The translations under genes were made by a program, and so were the position numbers. The notes under the pieces are model-generated. The model was given only the letters and a program-made list of their open reading frames with translations, ran no database searches and had not been told where the DNA came from. 5,028 nt of DNA from Bacillota bacterium (GTDB lineage Bacteria; Bacillota; Dethiobacteria; DTU022): assembly GCA_012510305.1 (NCBI GenBank), contig JAAZIE010000414.1, positions 1 to 5,028 on the forward strand. Reading direction: 5' to 3'. Below are positions 1-4,973 of this stretch, one piece after another; position 1 is the first letter of the stretch; every line of letters starts with the position of its first letter.

Positions 1-2
1 AT

Positions 3-1541
3 GTATTTCCCACTTTTAGCGATTTTCCCCGCGGGATCCACGAGCAGAAAATCGTTCTGGAGCACTGTGGGTTCATTGATCCCGGAGATATTGATCACTA
101 TATTGCCCGGGACGGTTACAGCGCCCTCGCCTCCGCGCTGGCGGGGGAGCCGGCCGGGGTTCTGGAGACGGTGAAGGAATCCCACCTGCGCGGGCGCGGC
201 GGGGCCGGTTTTCCGGCCGGATTGAAATGGGAGGCCGCGGTGAAGGCCGGCGGCAAAGAGAAATATGTGATCTGCAATGCCGACGAGGGCGATCCGGGGG
301 CGTTCATGGACCGCAGCATCCTCGAATCATGCCCCCACCAGGTCATCGAGGGGATGCTTCTGTGCGCCTACGCTGTCGGCGCCGAGAAGGGTTATCTCTA
401 TATTCGCGCCGAATACCCGCTGGCGGTGAAGCACGTGCGTGCAGCGCTGGAGCAGGCCCGGGAAAAAGGGCTGCTGGGCAAATCCATCCTGGGCAGCTCT
501 TTTAGCTGCGATCTGGAGATATTCCAGGGTTCGGGAGCTTTTGTCTGCGGCGAAGCCACCGCCCTGGTCCGCTCCATGGAGGGAAAGCTGGGCCAGCCGG
601 CGACCCGTCCGCCCCGCATGGCCCAATCCGGCTATCGCGGGCGGCCCACAGTGCTGAATAACGTTAAAACCTTTGCTTACGTCCCGCCCATTATCAACCG
701 GGGCGTGGACTGGTTCCGCGGTATCGGAACTGACGATAATCCCGGGACCGCTGTTTTTTCGCTCGTGGGCAAGGTGGCGCATACCGGCCTGGTGGAGGTG
801 CCCATGGGGACAACCCTGCGCGAGCTGATCTACGACGTGGGCGAAGGGGTGGCCAACGACAAAGCGTTCAAGGCGGCGCAGATCGGCGGGCCCTCGGGGG
901 GGTGTCTCCCCGAAGCGTCGCTTGATATCCCCATCGATTTTGATTCTCTGCAGGAAGCCGGGGCGATCATGGGTTCCGGGGGGCTGGTTGTCCTCGATGA
1001 AGACGACTGCATGGTCGCCATCGCCCGCTATTTTCTGGAGTTTACCCAGCAGGAATCATGCGGCAAGTGCACCTTTTGCCGCCTGGGGACAAAGCATATG
1101 CTCGATATTCTCAACGCGATCACCGAAGGCCGCGGTGAGCCGCAGCACTTAGAAATTCTGGAAGAGCTGGCTGAGGATGTCCGCACCGGTTCCCTGTGCA
1201 ACCTGGGCGCCACCGCGCCCAACCCCATTCTGACGACACTGCGCTATTTCAGGGATGAATATGAAGCTCACATCAATGAAAAACGCTGCCCGGCGCTGAT
1301 GTGCAAGGAGCTCATCGTTTACTACATTGAGCCGTCGAAATGCAGCAAGCTCTGCAGCGTCTGCGTGGGCAGCTGCCCCACCGAGGCGATCTACACTCGC
1401 GAGGACGGCCTCAAGGCCATCGACCAGGATAAATGCACCAAGTGCGACAACTGTTTAAAAACCTGTCCGCCCGATTATAACGCCGTGATCAAGCTGTCGC
1501 CGCCGGAGCTGCTGGCTGAGAAAGAGAGGAAGGGTTCATGA
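3..1541 (+). CDS. NuoF/HydB-like NADH-binding FMN/iron-sulfur subunit, 5' partial
   Basis: Cytoplasmic subunit that takes or gives electrons from NAD(H) through FMN and iron-sulfur clusters, as in complex I NuoF, HydB of bifurcating hydrogenases and their formate dehydrogenase counterparts. The frame is open from position 3 and already reads HydB-like sequence (QKIVLEHCGFIDP), so the N-terminus, probably a thioredoxin-like [2Fe-2S] domain, is cut off; 512 residues are visible against about 600 in HydB. Visible in order: FMN loop GRGGAGFP (near 192), nucleotide motif NADEGDPGAF (near 276), N3 [4Fe-4S] ligands SCGKCTFC (near 1056) with a later Cys in SLCNLG, then a C-terminal double [4Fe-4S] ferredoxin domain (about 1341-1470). 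That tail favours HydB/HylB over plain complex I NuoF. Its first cluster motif has CX3CX2CX3CP spacing, the second is canonical. The GTG at 171 is internal to the conserved domain and is not the start. The stop overlaps the next start by 4 bp, so the two are co-translated. The partner enzyme cannot be told. Confidence 0.94.
   Translation, partial: VFPTFSDFPRGIHEQKIVLEHCGFIDPGDIDHYIARDGYSALASALAGEPAGVLETVKESHLRGRGGAGFPAGLKWEAAVKAGGKEKYVICNADEGDPGAFMDRSILESCPHQVIEGMLLCAYAVGAEKGYLYIRAEYPLAVKHVRAALEQAREKGLLGKSILGSSFSCDLEIFQGSGAFVCGEATALVRSMEGKLGQPATRPPRMAQSGYRGRPTVLNNVKTFAYVPPIINRGVDWFRGIGTDDNPGTAVFSLVGKVAHTGLVEVPMGTTLRELIYDVGEGVANDKAFKAAQIGGPSGGCLPEASLDIPIDFDSLQEAGAIMGSGGLVVLDEDDCMVAIARYFLEFTQQESCGKCTFCRLGTKHMLDILNAITEGRGEPQHLEILEELAEDVRTGSLCNLGATAPNPILTTLRYFRDEYEAHINEKRCPALMCKELIVYYIEPSKCSKLCSVCVGSCPTEAIYTREDGLKAIDQDKCTKCDNCLKTCPPDYNAVIKLSPPELLAEKERKGS
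1526..1541 (+). promoter_or_regulatory. Shine-Dalgarno and 4-bp stop/start overlap
   Basis: An AGGAAGG stretch a few bases before ATG 1538 lies inside the end of the NuoF-like gene, and the stop and start share ATGA. This supports translational coupling of the two subunits and fixes the start of the second. Confidence 0.7.
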
Positions 1542-2212
1542 GCAAACAGGTTACTGTAACCATAGACGGCCGTGAAATAAAAGCTCGTGAGGGGGAGAAG
1601 CTGCTCTGGGTGGCCCTGGAAAATGAAATCTATATCCCCAACCTCTGCGCCATTAAAGAAAAGGAGCATCCTTCGGGCAGCTGCCGCCTCTGTTATGTCC
1701 AGGTGGAAGGGCGCCCCCGGCCGGTGACCGCATGCACCCTGCCGGTAAAAGAAGGGCTTTCGGTGCAGACACGCAGCCCGCAGGTGGACCGCCTGGTGAA
1801 GAGCGCTTTTGAAATGCTCCTCAGCGATCACCGCCTCGGCTGCGGCCGCTGCCCCCGGCGGAAAAGCTGTGTCCTGCTGAAGATAGCGAAAGAAAGAGGC
1901 CTGAAAATGAAGCTTTCCCGCCTGAGCCCGCTGGAGCAGAGGCTGGAAGAGATCGATGAGAGTGCAGAAACCTTTGTTTTTGATCGCAGCCGCTGCCTTC
2001 TCTGCGGCCGCTGTGTCTGGATCTGCCAGGAGGTGGCCCGGGTGGGGGCCCTCGGTTTTTCCAACCGGGGGATCGAGCGCCGGGTAAGCACGTTCCAGGA
2101 GGTGGGCCTGGCCCGGTCTCCCTGCACCGATTGCGGCCTCTGCGTGGAAGCCTGCCCCAGCGGAGCGCTTTACTTTAAAGAAAACCGGGAAGAAAAGCAG
2201 AAGCAAACCTAG
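1538..2212 (+). CDS. NuoG/HoxU-like iron-sulfur subunit, 224 aa
   Basis: Electron-transfer subunit that would pass electrons between the FMN subunit upstream and a catalytic partner. Domains: N-terminal plant-type [2Fe-2S] ferredoxin with Cys37, Cys49, Cys52 and Cys66; a His-Cys [4Fe-4S] domain with His98, Cys102, Cys105 and Cys111 (HX3CX2CX5C); and a double [4Fe-4S] domain with CX2CX2CX3C at 153-163 and at 196-206. All 16 expected ligands are present. The protein stops after the ferredoxin part, so it lacks the H-cluster domain of HydA and the molybdopterin domain of NuoG/FdhA; its size and layout match HoxU of NAD-linked hydrogenases. The ATG overlaps the upstream stop (ATGA) and follows an AGGAAGG Shine-Dalgarno. 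The C-terminal tail is short, charged and Lys/Glu-rich. It is the last gene of the operon in this strand; the next gene faces it. Its exact complex (hydrogenase, formate dehydrogenase or other NADH-linked enzyme) is unresolved. Confidence 0.92.
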   Translation: MSKQVTVTIDGREIKAREGEKLLWVALENEIYIPNLCAIKEKEHPSGSCRLCYVQVEGRPRPVTACTLPVKEGLSVQTRSPQVDRLVKSAFEMLLSDHRLGCGRCPRRKSCVLLKIAKERGLKMKLSRLSPLEQRLEEIDESAETFVFDRSRCLLCGRCVWICQEVARVGALGFSNRGIERRVSTFQEVGLARSPCTDCGLCVEACPSGALYFKENREEKQKQT

Positions 2213-2221
2213 CCCTTTTCC

Positions 2222-2256
2222 GGGGCCCGGTTGTACCGCGCATGCTCAACCGGCCC
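2222..2256. other. Imperfect GC-rich inverted repeat between converging genes
   Basis: CCGGTTG at 2227-2233 pairs with CAACCGG at 2247-2253, extended by GGG/CCC across one bulged C, with a 13-nt loop. It spans the 33-bp gap between the converging NuoG-like and SfsA-DUF123 stops. Neither strand has a T-run after the stem, so it does not look like a standard intrinsic terminator, though it could stall polymerase or protect 3' ends. Functional role is inference. Confidence 0.35.
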
Positions 2257-3424
2257 GGGAGGGAAAACCCCCGGCGATGAGCTTTTGTTCCAGCCGCACA
2301 ATGCGGTAGCGCTGGATCAGCTCTATAAAATCGCGGCTATGAAGGGGGTTCTCCGCAAAGTAAAAGAGGCTCCCGCTGCCTTTGCGGCCGCTGAAAACCT
2401 CCTTTTCGAACCCTCCACCGCCGAGCATCTCCAGCCGGGCGGCCAGCTCCGGCACCAAATTCTCGCCGCTGATAATGGGCACTGCAGTGATCGCCGCGGC
2501 CGCGGCGGTCACGTGATCAATGGGCTGCCTTTTCTTTTTTCTTTTTTGCCGGTGGCGGGCTGCTTCCCGGCCCAGGTTTTCCGGTGCCCGGTCCAGGTAC
2601 ACGTAATAGCCTTTCCCGAGTGTGAGCCGGCGCTCTTCCGGCAAGAGCACCGTTTTGCTTTCTTTCAGCTGGAGGAGCAGAAGGTAGACGCCCCGGTCCT
2701 GCAGCTCTTCGGCGATAAACCCGTAAGGGATCGCCACCGGTTTCACCGCGGTTACCGCGGTGAATGAGGGATCGAAATCCAGCGCCAGTGCATTTAACTC
2801 TACGGTATCCCTCACCTCGAGAAAAGTTTGGGCAAACTGGTAATCGATATGGAAAGCGGGGATAAAGTATTCCACCTGCGGATTCATTACCGCAAAAAGG
2901 CAGCTTCCTTTCAGGTTATCCCGCGAAAGTTCCGCCAGCAGGCGCAGGTGACGGGCTCCTCTTTTGGTGACCGCGCCGGGGAACATCGCGGTCCGGCTTT
3001 CAAAAAGGGTGTTGTTTTTGATCTCCAGGTAGCAGTGCTCACCGCTTCGCCGGTGCTCCAGGAGCAGGTCAAAGCGGTGTTTGCCGTAAGCCGGCTCCGA
3101 AGCGATGACCCGGTAACTTTGATAAGGCGGCAGCCTGCCCTCATCGATGAGGCGGCGGGCGATCTTGTTGGTCAGGTGAGTGTGCAGCAGAACATAGCGG
3201 CCCTCTTTTTCACAGGCCAGCACCGTGTAGGGCAGCTTGCCCTTGGACAAGGCCGGGCTGAGCAAAAGGGCGGTACCCGGCAAGAGCAGTTCCCACAGGC
3301 GCCCGGTGTTGGGCAGGTAGGCTTTCTCCCGGCGGCCCGCTATCTCCACCTCGACGACGAATCGGTTCAACCTGCGGAGCAGTCTTCCCTTGATTTTGGG
3401 AAAAGTAAAAGGGTAGCTGAGCAT
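2246..3424 (-). CDS. SfsA-like nuclease domain fused to DUF123 (GIY-YIG-like) domain
   Basis: The ATG at 3424 gives 392 aa; a GTG at 3487 would give 413 aa, but it has no Shine-Dalgarno and adds 21 residues ahead of where SfsA proteins normally begin. The first ~225 residues are SfsA (sugar fermentation stimulation protein family, DNA-binding or nuclease-like, usually about 230 aa alone): LPNTGRLWELLLPG, then YGKHRFDLLLE and CYLEIKNNTL, which supply the D and E-x-K of a PD-(D/E)XK-like site, then FPGAVTKRGARHL. The family's FPDAVT is FPGAVT here. The last ~130 residues resemble DUF123: GVYLLLLQL, GYYVYLDRA, LGREAARH, PIDHV and a terminal GSLFYF. The usual YVGSA is YVYLDRA and the usual WHID is QPID. 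A lysine/arginine-rich stretch (QKRKKKRQ) could contact nucleic acid. Cytoplasmic; no signal peptide. It converges on the NuoFG-like operon and diverges from the macro gene. True biochemical role of both domains is poorly known; DNA or RNA processing is the best inference. Confidence 0.85.
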   Translation of the reverse strand: MLSYPFTFPKIKGRLLRRLNRFVVEVEIAGRREKAYLPNTGRLWELLLPGTALLLSPALSKGKLPYTVLACEKEGRYVLLHTHLTNKIARRLIDEGRLPPYQSYRVIASEPAYGKHRFDLLLEHRRSGEHCYLEIKNNTLFESRTAMFPGAVTKRGARHLRLLAELSRDNLKGSCLFAVMNPQVEYFIPAFHIDYQFAQTFLEVRDTVELNALALDFDPSFTAVTAVKPVAIPYGFIAEELQDRGVYLLLLQLKESKTVLLPEERRLTLGKGYYVYLDRAPENLGREAARHRQKRKKKRQPIDHVTAAAAAITAVPIISGENLVPELAARLEMLGGGGFEKEVFSGRKGSGSLFYFAENPLHSRDFIELIQRYRIVRLEQKLIAGGFPSRAG

Positions 3425-3430
3425 GTCCCC

Positions 3431-3459
3431 AGTATCCCCGAAAAACGGCTCCCGGTCAA
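3431..3459 (-). promoter_or_regulatory. Candidate sigma-70-type promoter for the SfsA-DUF123 gene, leaderless layout
   Basis: On the minus strand TTGACC (3459-3454) is followed by exactly 17 bases and GATACT (3436-3431). The ATG begins six bases after the -10, so transcription would begin at or next to the start codon and the mRNA would be leaderless. No good Shine-Dalgarno is seen before that ATG, apart from weak GGGGA-type matches, which fits. The -10 matches the consensus at only four of six positions. Confidence 0.4.
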
Positions 3460-3477
3460 TTAATTTTTGAACCGCCC

Positions 3478-3506
3478 TTGAATTCACTGAATAGATTTAC
3501 TATAGT
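3478..3506 (+). promoter_or_regulatory. Sigma-70-type promoter for the macro-domain gene
   Basis: TTGAAT at 3478-3483, a 17-base spacer, and TATAGT at 3501-3506. The -10 matches at five of six positions, the -35 at four, with ideal spacing in a locally AT-rich stretch of an otherwise GC-rich window. Transcription would start near 3513, giving a leader of about 118 bases. The -10 sits in a small palindrome (actatagt), so the opposite strand also shows TATAGT but with no matching -35. Confidence 0.55.
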
Positions 3507-3512
3507 GTAAGC

Positions 3513-3630
3513 AGGCCCGGGGTGCCGGATCTGCCGGGTTGCCCGCCATATATTGAAGCGGCGAAGAGGCTGTTTTGGTCAAAGATACCGGCAGCAGGCT
3601 AACAGGCACCCTTTTGAAGGAGGTACGCAG
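3513..3630 (+). other. Predicted 5' leader of the macro-domain mRNA
   Basis: A stretch of about 118 bases from the inferred start site to the ATG. CTGCCGG (3531-3537) is perfectly complementary to CCGGCAG (3588-3594), and a small CCTT-TTG-AAGG hairpin (3610-3620) would partly cover the Shine-Dalgarno. No known riboswitch class is recognised. The TTG at 3553 opens a frame continuous with the gene but encodes non-conserved sequence and has no ribosome site. Confidence 0.3.
3617..3624 (+). promoter_or_regulatory. Near-perfect Shine-Dalgarno of the macro-domain gene
   Basis: AAGGAGGT ends six bases before ATG 3631. It decides the start in favour of this ATG over the in-frame TTG at 3553, and the macro-domain homology begins just after it. 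Confidence 0.85.
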
Positions 3631-4158
3631 ATGAAAAAGACGATATCCGGGGTTACCATTGAGTGTATCCGGGGCAACATTGTCGAGCAGCCCGACCTGG
3701 AGGCGATCGTCAATGCCGCCAATGCGCAGCTGAGAAGGGGCGGCGGCGTGGCCGGGGCGATTCACCGGGCTGCCGGCCCGGGGTTGGAAGAGGAATGCCG
3801 ACCGCTGGGCCCGATTGAGCCCGGAGAGGCGGTCATCAGCGGCGGGCATAATTTGCCCAACGGGCACGTGATCCACTGCCTGGGGCCGGTATACGGCCGG
3901 GACAAGCCCGAAGCGGTGCTGCTCGCTCGCTGCTACCAAAACGCTTTGCGGCTGGCCGATGAAAAAGAGCTCCAGTCGGTGGGTTTTCCAGCCATCTCCA
4001 CCGGTATCTTCGGCTACCCGGTGGAAGAAGCCGCCGCGGTGGCCTGCCGGACTGTTGCCGAAACCGCTCCTTCGCTGAAACATGTGCGCACAGTTCGCTT
4101 CGTCCTCTTCAGCGAGGCAGACCTGGCCGTGCACCGGGAGGCGCTAGCGGGACTGTAG
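3631..4158 (+). CDS. Macro domain protein (ADP-ribose-binding / ADP-ribosyl hydrolase-like)
   Basis: Stand-alone macro domain of 175 aa, the usual size for bacterial single-domain members such as YmdB and archaeal AF1521. Such proteins bind ADP-ribose and many remove O-acetyl groups or ADP-ribose from small molecules, proteins or nucleic acids. Visible motifs: RGNI (14-17), IVNAAN (26-31), GGGVAGAIHRAAG (37-49), GEAVISGGHNLP (65-76), the HCLGP strand (82-86), and the phosphate loop PAISTGIFGYP (120-130). Two family-typical aspartates are replaced: the Asp of GDI is Asn16, and the Asp that in MacroD/YmdB enzymes follows GGGV is Ala41. The latter is also non-Asp in AF1521-type proteins, so activity is not excluded. 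Cytoplasmic, no extra domains. It has its own promoter and strong ribosome site, and its 3' end overlaps the facing membrane-protein gene by 15 bp. Family assignment is firm; substrate is unknown. Confidence 0.94.
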   Translation: MKKTISGVTIECIRGNIVEQPDLEAIVNAANAQLRRGGGVAGAIHRAAGPGLEEECRPLGPIEPGEAVISGGHNLPNGHVIHCLGPVYGRDKPEAVLLARCYQNALRLADEKELQSVGFPAISTGIFGYPVEEAAAVACRTVAETAPSLKHVRTVRFVLFSEADLAVHREALAGL

Positions 4159-4845
4159 CTTTTTCAGCACCCTGATGCTGCCGTGGGCGAGGGCGCCGGT
4201 GCAGAAGACCATGGCGTAGACGATGATCTTCTGGCTGGTGGCCTGGATGGCCAGGCTGGAAAAACCGCCGAAGACGGGCCTCGCCGTGCCCATCCAGTTA
4301 TAGGTTACCAGCAGAAGCAGGAAAATTGCCGATACCGCCGGGTACACCCGGGGGTATCTTTTTTCCAGAAACATGGCCAGGGTCAGCAGAAGGACGGCTA
4401 TGGAAAAACAGAGAAATCCGGCATAGACATGGTCCATGTGCCGATCCATATCCAGGTTCGAGGGGGTCAGGGCAACATGGACGAAGGCGATCCCCGCCAG
4501 CGCGCCCGATAGCGCCGCAGGGTAGCTCAGCCACCGGGCGATTCGGGTGCGGGTAAATAGAACGGGTATGGTCAGAAACCAGGTGACCATGATCAGTCCC
4601 ACCGCGAGCAAGGCGGCGGTGAACAGGATGTATGAAGCGGTGTTGGGCGCCCAGGAGAGGGCCGTGGTCCGGCCCAGGTCACTGAAATAATTCTCCCAGA
4701 ACGAGTAGCCCGGCATCGTGCTGTCATCCTGGGTCCCCCCCCCGTAGAGAAACATGGCCGGCACAGTCAGCACCACAAAGAGCAGGCTGACGGCGATTGC
4801 CGCGCTGAACGATAACCGGTAGAGCCGGTATTCACGGTCTCTCAC
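4144..4845 (-). CDS. Six-helix membrane protein, DUF998-like
   Basis: A 233-aa integral membrane protein with six predicted helices at about 12-34, 68-96, 105-126, 139-160, 167-184 and 205-223, and a basic C-terminal tail (RVLKKLQSR). The first extracytoplasmic loop (35-67) holds YSFWENYFSDLGRT, and a later loop holds LTPSN...HMDHVYAGF. The SDLG motif after the first helix and a His-containing segment before the fourth helix resemble DUF998 membrane proteins, whose function is unknown. The assignment is by pattern memory and is tentative. The start is GTG 4845, supported by a GGAGGGAGGGG Shine-Dalgarno four bases upstream. Codons 35-37 are GGG GGG GGG, a nine-G run placed right after the first helix. 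The gene converges on and overlaps the macro gene and diverges from the partial gene at the right edge. Confidence 0.8.
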   Translation of the reverse strand: MRDREYRLYRLSFSAAIAVSLLFVVLTVPAMFLYGGGTQDDSTMPGYSFWENYFSDLGRTTALSWAPNTASYILFTAALLAVGLIMVTWFLTIPVLFTRTRIARWLSYPAALSGALAGIAFVHVALTPSNLDMDRHMDHVYAGFLCFSIAVLLLTLAMFLEKRYPRVYPAVSAIFLLLLVTYNWMGTARPVFGGFSSLAIQATSQKIIVYAMVFCTGALAHGSIRVLKKLQSR

Positions 4846-4849
4846 AAAA

Positions 4850-4860
4850 CCCCTCCCTCC
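4850..4860 (-). promoter_or_regulatory. Shine-Dalgarno of the DUF998-like gene
   Basis: GGAGGGAGGGG on the minus strand, four bases before GTG 4845. It supports the GTG as the real start. Confidence 0.75.
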
Positions 4861-4865
4861 ACTGA

Positions 4866-4887
4866 TTCCGGGAGCACCGCCCCGGAA
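4866..4887. other. Small hairpin in the divergent spacer
   Basis: TTCCGGG (4866-4872) pairs perfectly with CCCGGAA (4881-4887) around an 8-base loop. On the minus strand it would lie in the leader just ahead of the DUF998-like gene's ribosome site. No T-run follows on either strand, so it is not an obvious terminator. The rest of the spacer (4888-4957) is AT-rich; I see single -10-like words (CATAAT on plus, GATAAT on minus) but no convincing paired -35. Confidence 0.35.
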
Positions 4888-4957
4888 AAAGGTTCATCTG
4901 CTTCTCATTTCATAAATTCCCCACTAATCATAATTATCCTGCAGAACAGCAGTGAGC

Positions 4958-4968
4958 AGGAGGGAGGG
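4958..4968 (+). promoter_or_regulatory. Shine-Dalgarno of the right-edge partial gene
   Basis: AGGAGGGAGGG ends five bases before TTG 4974. It is the main evidence that a gene begins there. Ten of its bases (4959-4968) form an exact inverted copy of the Shine-Dalgarno complement at 4851-4860. Confidence 0.5.
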
Positions 4969-4973
4969 ATACT

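Noticed and set aside
171..1541. GTG at 171 as the start of the NuoF-like gene
   Set aside because: The frame continues upstream to the window edge with clear HydB-like sequence, so this GTG is an internal valine just before the FMN loop.
1475..2206. Minus-strand open frame (243 codons) opposite the NuoG-like gene
   Set aside because: It is alanine- and histidine-rich shadow translation of the iron-sulfur gene with no motif of its own.
2222..2256. Bidirectional intrinsic terminator between converging genes
   Set aside because: The stem is real, but no T-run follows on either strand and the loop is large.
2828..3463. Long plus-strand open frame (211 codons) opposite the SfsA-DUF123 gene
   Set aside because: It has no recognisable motif and is fully antisense to a gene with strong family motifs; in GC-rich DNA such shadow frames are expected.
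3425..3487. GTG at 3487 as the start of the SfsA-DUF123 gene
   Set aside because: No ribosome site precedes it, the 21 extra residues are not SfsA-like, and a promoter candidate lies within that stretch. It is kept only as an alternative.
3553..3630. TTG at 3553 as the macro-domain start
   Set aside because: It has no ribosome site and adds an unconserved basic stretch; AAGGAGGT before ATG 3631 is decisive.
3513..3630. Riboswitch or structured regulatory RNA in the macro leader
   Set aside because: Only a 7-bp long-range pairing and a 4-bp hairpin are visible; no known riboswitch core is recognisable.
3484..4134. Long minus-strand open frame (216 codons) opposite the macro gene
   Set aside because: It mirrors the codon pattern of a well-supported macro-domain gene and shows no family motif.
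3425..4845. A defence or ADP-ribosylation system formed by the nuclease-like fusion, macro protein and membrane protein
   Set aside because: The three genes are in separate transcription units, no ADP-ribosyltransferase or toxin is seen, and SfsA and macro proteins are ordinary housekeeping genes in many bacteria.
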